From: an uncultured Aquimarina sp. | Lineage (GTDB): Bacteria; Bacteroidota; Bacteroidia; Flavobacteriales; Flavobacteriaceae | NCBI GenBank assembly: GCA_947496705.1 | Contig: CANMDW010000001.1 | Location: 1 to 64,000 of the forward strand | Reading direction: 5' to 3' | Length of the DNA: 64,000 nt | Shown here: in pieces, positions 34,288 through 44,275 of the stretch | How the letters are laid out: each line of letters opens with the position of its first letter | How positions within the stretch are numbered: position 1 is the first letter of the stretch | The notes under the pieces: model-generated | What the model was told of the DNA's origin: nothing | Database searches by the model: none | What the model saw: only the letters and a program-made list of their open reading frames with translations | Made by a program: the position numbers and the translations under genes

Positions 34288-35963
34288 TATTTAGACATTT
34301 TATCTGCCATAATAAATGCGTTATACAAATTTACTATTTTACCAGACTTAGAAAGGCTTGCAAAGCTTCCTATATTTGTTGATTCACCACCAATTATGAC
34401 AGAAGCTTTAGTACTCAAACCACTATCCATAAGTATTTGCTTTATCTCTGAGGCTTTTAGTTTAGGATAATAGGATCGAATTATGGCAGCTACTCCCGAG
34501 ACTGCTGGTGCTGCCATCGAGGTTCCTTGTAAATATTTGTAGGAGTTATTTGGAACAGTTGACCATATTTTGACCCCTGGAGCAAAAACATCTACATTAC
34601 TTTTTCCATAATTAGAGAAATCTGCTACCAGATTAGATCCATAAGCATAGTTTAAGGCTCCAATCGTAATGAAATTCCTGGCGATTTCTGAAGTAGTATC
34701 TACCTGATCATTTGGGTATACCATTTTTTGATCCAGATCTACACTTTCATTTCCGGCGGCATTTACAATCAACACATCTTTTGACTCGGCATATTTTATA
34801 GCTTCCCAAACCCACTCGGGATGTGTACTAAAATACTTACCAAAACTGGTATTAATTACCCTGGCACCGTTATCAACAGCATATCGTATAGCAAGAGCTA
34901 TATCTTTATCGTACTCATCACCATTAGGTACCGCCCTGATAGCCATAATTTTTACATTTTGTGCTACGCCATTCATTCCTTTCTCGTTGTTTCTTTCTGC
35001 AGCGATGATACCAGCAACATGAGTCCCATGTTCTATCCCTTCTTTTTTAGGGTCTGGACCCATCACTTTATTGTCTCCGTATTTTGTGTCGGTAATATCA
35101 TCTACATCGTCACCCACTATCGATCTTCCATCAAAATTAAGATTAAGATTATAGTTTAGTTGATCGGTAAAATGGTCTACTCCTTCTTTCAGGTTTTTTA
35201 TAAAGTCTGGCACGGTATCTCCCGGATCCAAAAACCCAAACATTTGAGAAAGAAAAGCCACATGTTGCTGCATCTCTGGTGTGGTAGCTTCTACGGTTAA
35301 AAGCTCTTGGTTTGAATAATCCTCTTTTCCTATAACTTCGGCAACAGCTTTGTGAGAGATTTTAGTTTGTTGAAGTATTTGCTCGTATTGCATCTTTTGT
35401 GCAGTGTTTTCCTGGTATTTTTCTTCAAACTCTGCTTTGGCTTCAATATACAATTGATACTCATCTCTATCTTCTTCTGGCACTGAAGCTAAATTCTTAC
35501 CGTCATATTTTGATTTCAGTTTTTTAATAATCCTCACAAACTCCAGGTTTTCATCTTCAGAACTACCCAGAAAATTCCAGCCATGAATATCATCTATATA
35601 CCCATTTTTATCATCATCTTTACCGTTGCCTTTAATTTCTTTTGGGTTGGTCCAAACCACACCCTCAAGATCCTCGTGTTCTATATCTACTCCGCTATCA
35701 ATAACACCAACGATTACTGTTTGGCCTTTTCGGTTTTTGATAAGTTCGGTATAAGATCTATTTACACTCATGCCCGGAATCGTATCGGTCACCAGGTCGA
35801 GCAATCCCCAGCTTTTTAGTTGAGCATCGGTAAGATCGATATTTTTTAAAGGAATAGCATCGATATTCTCTATGGGTGTAGAAATAATTGCAGGAGCCCC
35901 ACAGCTTACCAGAAGCATTACACAACTTATAGTTGCAAAAATTCTGTTTGATGAGAAGGTCAT
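34287..35963 (-). CDS. Subtilisin-like serine protease (S8), lipoprotein
   Basis: I choose the ATG at 35961-35963 (MTFSSNRIFATISCVMLLVSC). A start at 35993 would overlap the upstream gene and lengthen the n-region. The lipobox LVSC puts a lipid on the Cys. The catalytic triad is visible as Asp in VGVIDSGVD, His in EHGTHVAGIIAAE, and Ser in GTSMAAPAVSG. The segment between Asp and His is very long (about 220 residues, charged and helical), an insertion seen in some Bacteroidota subtilases. It is probably on the surface or periplasmic and works with the M1 peptidase in protein breakdown. Confidence 0.92.
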   Translation of the reverse strand: MTFSSNRIFATISCVMLLVSCGAPAIISTPIENIDAIPLKNIDLTDAQLKSWGLLDLVTDTIPGMSVNRSYTELIKNRKGQTVIVGVIDSGVDIEHEDLEGVVWTNPKEIKGNGKDDDKNGYIDDIHGWNFLGSSEDENLEFVRIIKKLKSKYDGKNLASVPEEDRDEYQLYIEAKAEFEEKYQENTAQKMQYEQILQQTKISHKAVAEVIGKEDYSNQELLTVEATTPEMQQHVAFLSQMFGFLDPGDTVPDFIKNLKEGVDHFTDQLNYNLNLNFDGRSIVGDDVDDITDTKYGDNKVMGPDPKKEGIEHGTHVAGIIAAERNNEKGMNGVAQNVKIMAIRAVPNGDEYDKDIALAIRYAVDNGARVINTSFGKYFSTHPEWVWEAIKYAESKDVLIVNAAGNESVDLDQKMVYPNDQVDTTSEIARNFITIGALNYAYGSNLVADFSNYGKSNVDVFAPGVKIWSTVPNNSYKYLQGTSMAAPAVSGVAAIIRSYYPKLKASEIKQILMDSGLSTKASVIIGGESTNIGSFASLSKSGKIVNLYNAFIMADKMSK

Positions 35964-35976
35964 AGTATCTTTTATT

Positions 35977-36837
35977 TTAATTGAATAGTTCATTGCACGT
36001 AAAAATTTCTTTGAGGCGTACTCCTTTTTCGGTATGTTGTACGGTTATTATTTCATTATGAGCGTCATGTTCCAGAAATAAGTACCAGCTGTTATTGGCA
36101 GCATTATCTAGAAACAGTTTTTTTTCATCCAGTGTTAATAAAGGCCTGGTGTCATACCCCATGACATAAGGCAAAGGTATATGGCCTACTGTGGGCAAAA
36201 GATCTGCCATAAAAACGATGGTTTTTCCTTTATAGTTTATATGCGGGATCATTTGCTTTTCTGTATGACCATTAACAAATAACACGCCAAAACCCAATGC
36301 GGTGTCTTTTTGAAAAGCTGTATCTGTGGCGGAAATAAAATTCAATTGTCCGCTTTCTTGGATCGGAGCTATGTTTTCTTTGAGAAAAGAAGCCTTTTCT
36401 CTGGCATTAGGTTCTATGGCCCACTGCCAATGTTCCTGATTGCTCCATATCCTGGCATTTTTGAATGCCAATTCATAACCGGTTTTGGTGTCATTCCATT
36501 GTACTACACCCCCACAGTGATCAAAATGAAGATGTGTAATAAAAACATCGGTGATATCATCTCTATGAAACCCCTTTTCTTTTAAAGATTTGTCTAAGGT
36601 ATCCTCACCCCAGGGGGCATAATAACTAAAGAACTTTTCAGATTGTTTGTCACCCATTCCTGAATCTATAAGAATAAGTCGACCGTCGTTTTCAACAAGC
36701 AAACATCTTGCGGCAATATCAATGAGATTATTTTGATCGGCAGGATTTGTTTTATTCCATAGAACTTTGGGCACTACACCAAACATAGCACCACCGTCAA
36801 GTTTAAAATTTCCCGCTTTTATGGGATATAAATTCAT
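35977..36837 (-). CDS. MBL-fold metallo-hydrolase
   Basis: 286 residues with the zinc motif THLHFDHCGGVVQW (HxHxDH). Further ligands are VNGHTEKQ, MADLLPT and the C-terminal LEHDAH. This layout is close to quorum-quenching lactonase-like and related small-molecule hydrolases, but the substrate is not predictable. There is no signal peptide, so it should be cytosolic. It is the first gene of the minus-strand cluster that continues with the S8 and M1 peptidases (14-base gap). Confidence 0.88.
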   Translation of the reverse strand: MNLYPIKAGNFKLDGGAMFGVVPKVLWNKTNPADQNNLIDIAARCLLVENDGRLILIDSGMGDKQSEKFFSYYAPWGEDTLDKSLKEKGFHRDDITDVFITHLHFDHCGGVVQWNDTKTGYELAFKNARIWSNQEHWQWAIEPNAREKASFLKENIAPIQESGQLNFISATDTAFQKDTALGFGVLFVNGHTEKQMIPHINYKGKTIVFMADLLPTVGHIPLPYVMGYDTRPLLTLDEKKLFLDNAANNSWYLFLEHDAHNEIITVQHTEKGVRLKEIFTCNELFN

Positions 36838-36995
36838 CTGTTCAAAAGTTACTTTTTATAAAGGTCAAACCTGTGCTGATGCAGATCAGTATGTAATTCG
36901 CCAATACATAATTTTTGGTTGATAGCAACCAAATTGTTATAGTTTATTTCATAGTCTTTCAAAAATCTTTGCAAAATAGAAAAAAATGGTAAGGA

Positions 36996-39260
36996 TTAGT
37001 ACCTGATTTTTGGACTTTTTAACAATATTTCATCATATTTTATACAAGATATAACCTTTTCTAAGCGAGTTCCATAATCTAGCAGTGCTTTAATCTCTTT
37101 AATACTCGCCAAACGTTCTTTTCTCATTAACAACAAAGTGTTTCCATTACATTCTATATGATAATAGGGGTTGCTTTCAAAAAAGAGCACTAATTCATTG
37201 GTAAAAAACAGTCGGATCTTTTCGGGGTCTTCCCCTAAAAGGAAAAACCTCTTGGAGAAATCAGGATGCCCGGCAATAGAAATATCTTTGAAACCGGCAA
37301 ATTTGTATACAAACTCTAATAAACCTTCTCTGTCTAAAGTAAATTTAGGAATTTTCTTCTTTAATTTTATAGTTAATATAGTGGTTCTTACGAGGCTTCT
37401 GGCAATAAATTCACCTTCAGAAAATTCAATATCAGAAATTCTAAAAATAACTTTTGTATCAAAAATAGAATTGTTGAGGTAATTGATTTTTTTGATTTTA
37501 AAGAAAAGAAAATCTTGTAAATCCGAAATATCATAATCCTTTTTTGGATCATAACGCCACATAAAATCGTTTGCAATGCTCTGTAAATCTTCTTGTCTTT
37601 TGGTGAGGTTTGATTTTGAACCGATTTTAATTTTTTTGGAAAAAGGAATCAAACTTCTTACAGCCAGGGGATGCCCCGAAGATGTACCGTGAATATCGAG
37701 TCCTGTGATCTCAAAAGATCTCCCTTTTCGTTTAAAAGTTTCCTGGTATCCCAACAGGCTTTCCTGTACAGTATAATCCACAAAGTCGCAAAGAGAAAAA
37801 TCGATAACAGCATCCTGGTCCTCTGGGATGGTATCTAATTTTCTTTTTAAGCGGGTATAGTTCAGAAAATTTGAAAAATTCTTTACACTCACAAAATAAG
37901 TGCCATTGATTTCTTCTTTAAACATAAGAACGTTGGGTTTAAAGAGGTTTCTGGCAAAAAACATAAGGCTTTTGTTAAGTATGAAATGTATGATTACCGT
38001 TGTAAGAATTCCAATCAGGATGCCGGTGATAAGATTGGTAGTTATGGTGGCAATAATGGTGGCAAAAAAAATAAAAAGTTGTTCTTTACCTATTTTGGCT
38101 ACATCTTTTAGGTTTCTGGGAGCCGTTAATTTATATCCCGTGTAGACCAGTATAGCGGCCAATGCGGTGAGAGGAATTCTTCTGAGTTGATCTTGAAATA
38201 AAACAACAAACAAAATAAGAAACACCGAATGAAAAAAGGTGGAGGACCTGTTTGTTCCCCCATTATTAACATTTATAGAGCTTCGGGCAATCACCGTCAC
38301 CACATTAAGCCCTCCTAAAAAACCGCTTGCAATAGAAGCGATCCCCAATGCTGTAAGGTCCTTATTTACGTTAGACCTTCTTTTTAATGGATCCAACTTA
38401 TCTACCGCCTTGATACTCAATAAAGATTCTATACTAGAAATGAGCGTTATGGTAAATACAACACCAATAAATTTTATATCAAGAATTCTGGAGAAGTCCG
38501 GTGTGGGGAAGTTGGAAAATACTTTTTCGGGTATCTGAACCAAAAGTTCATTACCGATAGGATATTGACCATTAGAAAAGAACTCATAATAATAACTTAA
38601 ACCAATTGCGATAAGAACAATCCACATAGGAGCCGGGATAAGCCGAAAATATTTATTTCTGATTTTGCCGTAAAAAAACATAATCAACAAACTCGAGATA
38701 CCTACCAGGGCAGCTACCAAAATATGAGTGTGGTCTGGAGTAAATAATATAGAAATACTACCGGGAATATCGGCCAACAATGAAATGGTGTCTCCGTTAG
38801 CACCTATATTGGCCAGCATCACGTGAAATTGTTTGGCAAAAATACTGATTCCAATAGCTGCCAGCATTCCCTGAATAGCCGAAGAGGGGAAGAAATCACT
38901 AAGAATACCCATACGTAGCTGACCAATGATGATCATAAGTACTCCGGCACAGATGATGGCGGCCAGGGTAAAAATGTATCCTTGATATAAATCGCCGTTG
39001 GCTAGTGTGGTGATGGCGCCCAGCAAAACCACGACCAACCCATTGCCAGGGCCTGTAACCGTAACATTGGATCCTCCAAATACAGATACAACAATCCCTC
39101 CCACGATTGCCGCGATTACCCCAGAAATAGGGGGCGCTTCAGATGCCAATGCCAGACCCAATCCCAATGGCAGTGCAATCAAAGAGACCACAAAGCCCGA
39201 AAAGATGTTTTTTGGCAATTGTGATATAAAACCAGATGTATTGTTGTCTGTTTTTTTCAT
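36996..39260 (-). CDS. SulP-family anion transporter (sulfate/bicarbonate type) with C-terminal STAS-like region
   Basis: 754 residues. The SulP N-terminus is FSGFVVSLIALPLGLGLALASEAPPISGV, then SVFGGSNVTVTGPGNG, then about 10-12 membrane helices to near residue 430. A C-terminal cytosolic part follows, including a STAS-like piece (DAVIDFSLCDFVDYTVQESL) and a further ~200 residues of unknown kind. It starts directly after the stop of the universal stress gene, with no spacer. Bicarbonate or sulfate are the likely substrates. The long C-terminus is unusual compared with typical bacterial SulP of about 500-600 residues. Confidence 0.92.
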   Translation of the reverse strand: MKKTDNNTSGFISQLPKNIFSGFVVSLIALPLGLGLALASEAPPISGVIAAIVGGIVVSVFGGSNVTVTGPGNGLVVVLLGAITTLANGDLYQGYIFTLAAIICAGVLMIIIGQLRMGILSDFFPSSAIQGMLAAIGISIFAKQFHVMLANIGANGDTISLLADIPGSISILFTPDHTHILVAALVGISSLLIMFFYGKIRNKYFRLIPAPMWIVLIAIGLSYYYEFFSNGQYPIGNELLVQIPEKVFSNFPTPDFSRILDIKFIGVVFTITLISSIESLLSIKAVDKLDPLKRRSNVNKDLTALGIASIASGFLGGLNVVTVIARSSINVNNGGTNRSSTFFHSVFLILFVVLFQDQLRRIPLTALAAILVYTGYKLTAPRNLKDVAKIGKEQLFIFFATIIATITTNLITGILIGILTTVIIHFILNKSLMFFARNLFKPNVLMFKEEINGTYFVSVKNFSNFLNYTRLKRKLDTIPEDQDAVIDFSLCDFVDYTVQESLLGYQETFKRKGRSFEITGLDIHGTSSGHPLAVRSLIPFSKKIKIGSKSNLTKRQEDLQSIANDFMWRYDPKKDYDISDLQDFLFFKIKKINYLNNSIFDTKVIFRISDIEFSEGEFIARSLVRTTILTIKLKKKIPKFTLDREGLLEFVYKFAGFKDISIAGHPDFSKRFFLLGEDPEKIRLFFTNELVLFFESNPYYHIECNGNTLLLMRKERLASIKEIKALLDYGTRLEKVISCIKYDEILLKSPKIRY

Positions 39261-40121
39261 CTATCTCATAATTAATACATCTGTGGGTAATTCTGATAAA
39301 ATATGTTCGAGGTCATGAAGAAAAATACGATCTAAAAAAGTAGTTCTTTCTGGGGCATTCATAATCAACAAATCTGCTGCCACTACTTTGGCATAATGGC
39401 CAATAGAGTATCCTCTCTTTCCAAAAACAGATTGTGTTTTAATTAAAATTCCACTTTTAAGATCTTCGGGTACATCATGTAAGATATGTTGCACTCTCTG
39501 ATCTTCTTTTTTGGCTAATTGTTCTTTTATTAAGGTGTCTTTAAGCAAAGATTGGTCATCTTCTACTACAATCTTGACTTCCTGATGAGAAATTTCTTCT
39601 ACAATAGTTAGTTTTTGTGCACCAAGATTTTGTGCCACCTCAAACGAATCGAGAATAGTTTGCTTTGTTTTTTCGTCTTTAAGACCATTTACAACAATAT
39701 GGTTGCATGGTCTCAGGTCTTCAGAAGGTTTGATAAGCAATAAAACAGAACAATGTGCTTTTCGTGTAATTTTTCTTGCTATCGAGCCAATATAGAATTT
39801 AAGGAAATCTTCTCTGGGTATAGCCCCGAGCATAATAAGGTCTGCCTTGTTTGCTCGTGCCGTTTCTATAATTATTTCTACCGGGTTGCCATGTTTCCAT
39901 ACCACCTTTACTTTTTCATCATTATCGTCAGAAAACCCAGAAATTAACTCTTTGATACTGTTTTCCTTCTCTTTTGTTTTATCTCCTACATGAACGATGA
40001 TCAGTTTAGAATCAAAAAAATCTACCATTCGCATAGCTTCAAAAATGTTATTTTTCAGATTAGGAGAAAATGCTACACCAATAAGGATGGTATTAAATTT
40101 CCGATTGAATAATTCGCTCAA
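39261..40121 (-). CDS. Universal stress protein with two Usp domains
   Basis: 286 residues. It begins at a TTG (40119-40121, SELFNRKFNTILIGVAFSP); no ATG is found upstream in frame. Two Usp domains are seen, about 1-140 and 145-286. The ATP-binding-type motif is LIMLGAIPREDFLKFYIGSI. The second domain ends in VVAADLLIMNAPERTTFLDRI. It is the first gene of a two-gene operon with the SulP transporter. Usp proteins of this kind often regulate neighbouring ion transporters, and I infer that here. Confidence 0.88.
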   Translation of the reverse strand: MSELFNRKFNTILIGVAFSPNLKNNIFEAMRMVDFFDSKLIIVHVGDKTKEKENSIKELISGFSDDNDEKVKVVWKHGNPVEIIIETARANKADLIMLGAIPREDFLKFYIGSIARKITRKAHCSVLLLIKPSEDLRPCNHIVVNGLKDEKTKQTILDSFEVAQNLGAQKLTIVEEISHQEVKIVVEDDQSLLKDTLIKEQLAKKEDQRVQHILHDVPEDLKSGILIKTQSVFGKRGYSIGHYAKVVAADLLIMNAPERTTFLDRIFLHDLEHILSELPTDVLIMR

Positions 40122-40251
40122 GATACTATTTTCTTAAAATTTTAAGAGTAGAAGATAAACTTAATTTTTTAAATTAGAAAATAGCGCCTATAGCAACTAT
40201 GTTTAAAAAAATTACGATCTTTCCCGAGCCGTATTTGATCAAAAGCAACGA

Positions 40252-42090
40252 ATGTTAGAATTAGCAGGAATTATTATACTAGGGATTTTAGCGCAATGGG
40301 TAGCGTGGAAGTTTAAAATCCCTGCGATTTTACCACTTATTTTAATAGGGCTTTTGGTGGGACCTATTGCTACATTATTTACCAGTGATGGCACTAAGCT
40401 TATTGAGCCTATATGGGATGGTCATAAAGGGTTGTTTCCTGGAGAAAGCCTATTCTACTTTGTGTCTTTGGCCATTGGGATCATTCTTTTTGAAGGAGGA
40501 TTAACTCTTAGAAGAAGTGAGATCCTTAATGTAGGTCCTGTTATTGTAAAATTGATAACAGTAGGGGTGGTGGTTACTTTTTTTGGAGCCGGATTGGCAG
40601 CGCATTTTATTTTTAACCTGAGTTTGCCGATATCTTTTTTGTTTTCTGCCTTGATTATTGTGACTGGCCCCACCGTAATCACACCAATTCTAAGAAATAT
40701 ACCGCTTAAAAAGGATGTGTCGGCAGTCTTAAAATGGGAAGGAATTTTAATTGATCCTATCGGAGCATTAGTAGCCGTTTTGGATTTTGAATTTATCAGT
40801 AGCGTAGGGGGAGGTCAGGAGTTTACGGTTACCGCCCTGATAGAGTTTGGTAAAATCGTATTGTTTGGTTTCACCTTTGGCTTCACTTTTGCTCATGCCC
40901 TGGCTTTTGCGATAAAGAAAAAGATCATCCCCCATTATTTGTTAAATGTATTTACACTGGCAACAGTATTGGCGGTGTTTGTGTTATCAGATGTTTTTGC
41001 ACACGAGTCAGGATTGCTTTCTGTGGTCATTATGGGAATGGTTTTAGGAAACATGAATCTTCCTAACATCGAAGAGTTACTATATTTTAAAGAGTCCCTC
41101 AGCGTACTTTTAATCTCGATCTTATTTATCCTGCTGGCTGCCAATATCAATATCGAAGACCTTATGTTGGTGTTTAACTGGAAAGCACTGTTGCTTTTTG
41201 CTGTGGTGGTATTTTTGATACGGCCGATAGGTGTATTTTTAAGTTCTGCAAGATCAGGGCTCAAAACCAACGAAAAACTCTTTATAAGTTGGGTGGGCCC
41301 AAGAGGGATTGTTGCTGCGGGGATAGCTTCTTTATTTGGTTTAAAGCTATCCAAAGCAGGAGAACCAGGAGCAGAGTATATAACACCACTGGTTTTCATG
41401 ATTGTATTGGGTACCGTATTGCTTAATGCTACAACCGCTCGTATGTTTGCCAAAATAGTGGGGGTGTTTCTTAAAACATCTGAAGGGGTTTTGATCATCG
41501 GTGCCTCCAAAGTTTCCAGGCTGATAGCAGCATACCTCAAGAACAACAATCGACATGTCGTATTGGTAGATAACAACAGAAATCATGTGAATAAAGCCAG
41601 AGACCTGGGGTTGGAAGCTATAGAAGGAAATATTTTCAGAGACCAGCTCAAAGACAATATCGAGTTAAATGATGTGGGATATCTCATGGCGTTAACAGGC
41701 AATAGCGATATTAATAAATATGCGATAGACAAGTTCAAGGGGCAATTTGGTGAACATGGATCTTATAGATTAATAACGTCTGAAGAAATGAAAGATCCAG
41801 AAAACAACCCAGAGGAAGGTCTGTTTTCCCAAACAGATGATTTTTATAAATTGATGGAACTGGCCGAAAAATACCCGGGCATTCAGGAAATAAAAATAAA
41901 AGATAAAAAACGGTATAAAACCATTATTGATATTACCAAGGAGGATGCCGATATTATTCCCTTATTCATAAAAAGCCCTAACAAAAAGATTAGCATTATA
42001 TCTTCAAACAGTGAAGAGATGGACTTGATAGAAGAAGATAGTTTTTTGGCATATATTGGTAAACCAATCGATATTGAAGAGATCAAATAA
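40252..42090 (+). CDS. Cation:proton antiporter (CPA1/NhaP type) with RCK/TrkA-N domain
   Basis: 612 residues. About 12-13 membrane helices lie within residues 1-405 (LAGIIILGILAQWVAWKFKI, PILLRNIP-like helix 5 region, LSVVIMGMVLGNMNLPN). A Rossmann TrkA-N domain follows (VLIIGASKVSRLIAAYLKNN, VLVDNNRNHV), then a C-terminal regulatory tail. It swaps Na+ or K+ for H+ and is probably gated by a nucleotide. It is divergent from the Usp-SulP pair with a 130-bp shared promoter region, suggesting one ion/pH homeostasis unit. Confidence 0.92.
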   Translation: MLELAGIIILGILAQWVAWKFKIPAILPLILIGLLVGPIATLFTSDGTKLIEPIWDGHKGLFPGESLFYFVSLAIGIILFEGGLTLRRSEILNVGPVIVKLITVGVVVTFFGAGLAAHFIFNLSLPISFLFSALIIVTGPTVITPILRNIPLKKDVSAVLKWEGILIDPIGALVAVLDFEFISSVGGGQEFTVTALIEFGKIVLFGFTFGFTFAHALAFAIKKKIIPHYLLNVFTLATVLAVFVLSDVFAHESGLLSVVIMGMVLGNMNLPNIEELLYFKESLSVLLISILFILLAANINIEDLMLVFNWKALLLFAVVVFLIRPIGVFLSSARSGLKTNEKLFISWVGPRGIVAAGIASLFGLKLSKAGEPGAEYITPLVFMIVLGTVLLNATTARMFAKIVGVFLKTSEGVLIIGASKVSRLIAAYLKNNNRHVVLVDNNRNHVNKARDLGLEAIEGNIFRDQLKDNIELNDVGYLMALTGNSDINKYAIDKFKGQFGEHGSYRLITSEEMKDPENNPEEGLFSQTDDFYKLMELAEKYPGIQEIKIKDKKRYKTIIDITKEDADIIPLFIKSPNKKISIISSNSEEMDLIEEDSFLAYIGKPIDIEEIK

Positions 42091-42184
42091 TCATTAGCAA
42101 AGGTATTTTTCCTACCCCATACTTTTGTAAATTGTTTCATAAAGGCTTATTTTTATGGAACTTAAAACCTAAATTCCTAATTAT

Positions 42185-42439
42185 ATGATGGTGAGAAAGT
42201 GGTCGTGTGCCTTGATAACCCTGCTGGGATTTTTTTGCATGTCCTGCGGAAATGATGATGATGATGGAAATTGCAGAAGTTGTGAAATCGCCGGAATCCC
42301 CACAACAATTTGTGATAATGGAAACAATACAGCTACTTTTTCTGCTCCGGGAACAGATAGTTTTGAACTTCCTTTTCGAAGTGGAGAATCTTTTGAAGAA
42401 TTTGTTGAGCGTAGCTGCAATACAGTGCTAATCCCATAA
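42185..42439 (+). CDS. Small Cys-rich surface lipoprotein 1 of 4
   Basis: 84 residues. A lipoprotein signal ends in FFCMSC, followed at once by the acidic stretch GNDDDDG, which resembles the Bacteroidota lipoprotein export signal for surface display. The mature part is about 60 residues: NCRSCEIAGIPTTICDNGNN, then a Ser/Phe-rich strand region and a final Cys (RSCNTVLIP). The C-x2-C ... C ... C pattern is shared with the next members. There is no known domain. An ATG three bases on (42188) is equally possible. Confidence 0.75.
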   Translation: MMVRKWSCALITLLGFFCMSCGNDDDDGNCRSCEIAGIPTTICDNGNNTATFSAPGTDSFELPFRSGESFEEFVERSCNTVLIP

Positions 42440-42688
42440 TTTTTGAGGTAAAAATATTATTTTGAAGAAAAATACTTAGTAAACAATCTTGTTGTAATGA
42501 TTGTACACTTTTGTACCAGAGCTATAAAATTAGGGTTCAACGCTTCCTTCAAGTAGGTGGTTAACTTCTCCCTTTGAAGCCTGAAGGCCGGTTTATCTGT
42601 CATAGGTAGTAGGCTAGGCAGGGGAGATTGAGGGGGATGTTTTTTATGAATAGGATAATAACAGTAAACAAACCAAAATCTAATGAAT
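42440..42688. other. Spacer between lipoprotein genes 1 and 2
   Basis: 249 bases without a gene. Near 42620-42642 is GGCAGGGGAGATTGAGGGGG, GC-rich against its surroundings and typical of a degraded intergenic repeat. The promoter of lipoprotein 2 is not clear. Confidence 0.4.
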
Positions 42689-42934
42689 ATGAAAAAACTA
42701 AAGTATGTAGCCATATTGGCTTTGATCCTGGCATTTGTATCTTGCAGTGACGACGACGATGACGGAAAAAATTGTAAATCCTGTGAACGGGATGGAGTTG
42801 CTCTTTCTATTTGCGATAATGGCAATGGAACGGCACAACTAACAATAGGTACTGGTGATGAGCAGACCCGGGATATTCCAGAAGGAACCAGTTTCGAAGC
42901 GTTTGCAGATGGGGTATGTGCAGGAACACTATAG
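42689..42934 (+). CDS. Small Cys-rich surface lipoprotein 2 of 4
   Basis: 81 residues from the second ATG (MKKLKYVAILALILAFVSC); an ATG six bases earlier adds MN. The lipobox FVSC is followed by SDDDDDGKN, an acidic export-type signal. The mature part NCKSCERDGVALSICDNGNG aligns closely with member 1, and the last Cys is in DGVCAGTL. The domain after the acidic linker is about 55 residues. Ligand or role unknown. Confidence 0.78.
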   Translation: MKKLKYVAILALILAFVSCSDDDDDGKNCKSCERDGVALSICDNGNGTAQLTIGTGDEQTRDIPEGTSFEAFADGVCAGTL

Positions 42935-43628
42935 GACACCTCTAAAACCTGCTTTTCAGACTCTTTGTATACCATAAATACAAAAACCCGTTGTGCATTT
43001 TGATGTGAGGTAAATAAAAGTTGTATACGCTGTTAGCTAAATAGTATTGTATTGATCTTAAAGATCGTTTGTTCAGGATGCTGCCATCTGGGGTTGACAA
43101 CCAGGCAAGGTAAACCGGCATGGCAGGCTAAACGGGAACAAACTTACTACAGTGTTTTAGCTATTTTGAGACCAAATAAAGAAGGCCTGCCTACTAATTT
43201 AGGGGTACTTCAGACCTTCGAGGGGGTTACTTCAAACCTAAGGAGGCACCTGTCTCAGACCTTCGAGTGGGTTAGTTGTATAAGTGGGGAGGGGATACTT
43301 CCGAAGTACCCCTCTGGATCTGTTGGATATGCTTATTAGTCCTAAATTTATTAACGTTTAACTTTTAACCAATAACTTTTGAAGACTTAAAATGTATAGA
43401 AACCTAAAGGACGGCAGGGGCTAAAAGTCTTACACTGAAAGTACATCGTTTTAACTAACGATCGAAACAATAAAACGTCTAAATGAGTGCATAACCTAAA
43501 TCAAAATACACAAAGGGTTACAAAAGCATAATTGTATATATATGGTAAAACACTCGTTTTTTAACATAATATTGGGTAATTATTTTAAATCGTTTATCTT
43601 CGTTCCAGAAATCTAATATACCCAAATA
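42935..43628. other. 694-bp spacer with degenerate repeats
   Basis: A 95-codon plus-strand frame (43052-43339) is open, but its sequence is repetitive and has no family features. CAGACCTTCGAG occurs twice (43211-43222 and 43256-43267), followed by GGATACTTCCGAAGTACCCC. It looks like a relic repeat patch. The AT-rich end holds the promoter of lipoprotein 3. Confidence 0.5.
43572..43602 (+). promoter_or_regulatory. Promoter of lipoprotein 3
   Basis: TTG (43572-43574), 20 bases, then TATCTTCG (43595-43602). This fits the Bacteroidota TTG-N17-23-TAnnTTTG model. The leader contains AAATCTAATATACCCAAAT, shared with lipoprotein 4. Confidence 0.6.
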
Positions 43629-44033
43629 ATGAAAACACTTATGTATATGGCCGTATTTGCCCTGGCCCTGGCATTTACTGCTTGTGGAAGCGATGATGAT
43701 AATTTTGATTGCAACGAAGGAAACACTGTATTGGCAGATACATTACTGGCCTATCAGGAAACTAACTCTACAGATACATGCAATGCCTATAGAATAGCTA
43801 TAGAAAACATTATAATTAATAATTGCTCTGAGGATGAGGAAGTTATAAAAGGCCTTCAGCAAGAACTAGATCAATTGGGAGATTGCACCTTTGCAGGCAG
43901 AACCTGTTTGTCCTGCACCAATAGTGGAATAACACTTCAGGTATGCAGGGGTGAAAATGGTAATGCTTTTATAGAAGAAAAAGATACAGGGGTTCCTTTT
44001 ACCCGATACGTAGAACTTTCTAAGTGCGAATAA
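43629..44033 (+). CDS. Surface lipoprotein 3 of 4, with inserted helical part
   Basis: 134 residues. MKTLMYMAVFALALAFTAC is a lipoprotein signal, and GSDDDNFDC follows the lipidated Cys. An extra ~65-residue part is inserted (VLADTLLAYQETNSTDTCNAYR ... EVIKGLQQELDQLGDC) before the shared domain RTCLSCTNSGITLQVCRGENGNAFIEEK. The final Cys is at the C-terminus (SKCE). The signal peptide is almost identical to that of member 4, so these two split recently. Function unknown. Confidence 0.8.
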   Translation: MKTLMYMAVFALALAFTACGSDDDNFDCNEGNTVLADTLLAYQETNSTDTCNAYRIAIENIIINNCSEDEEVIKGLQQELDQLGDCTFAGRTCLSCTNSGITLQVCRGENGNAFIEEKDTGVPFTRYVELSKCE

Positions 44034-44077
44034 TAGATACAATACTTTAAAAACTGAAAAGGATATAATATTAAAGG

Positions 44078-44103
44078 ATAGGTGACCCGATCGGGTCACC
44101 TAT
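44078..44103. terminator. Perfect palindrome terminator after lipoprotein 3
   Basis: 26-bp palindrome centred on CCCGATCGGG (arms ATAGGTGACCCGA), followed by TTTTGG. The GGTGACCCGATC sequence recurs in the terminator after lipoprotein 4, consistent with tandem duplication. Confidence 0.75.
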
Positions 44104-44216
44104 TTTGGTTTATAAAAGTTAAGATGAGTTTAATATTAATTATGTTACAGGAATGTTATAAAAACCGATGAAAAACTATATTTAATGGTTAAAGCACATG
44201 TTTTTAACATAAAAAT

Positions 44217-44247
44217 TTGTTAACAAAAAAATATTGCAATATATTCG
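44217..44247 (+). promoter_or_regulatory. Promoter of lipoprotein 4
   Basis: TTG (44217-44219), 20 bases, then TATATTCG (44240-44247). Spacing and the leader (AAATCTAATAAAACCCAAAT) match those of lipoprotein 3. Confidence 0.6.
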
Positions 44248-44275
44248 TGCCTATAAATCTAATAAAACCCAAATT

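Noticed and set aside
43052..43339. 95-codon plus-strand frame between lipoproteins 2 and 3
   Set aside because: Repetitive GC-rich patch with duplicated CAGACCTTCGAG, no protein family signal; more likely a decayed repeat.
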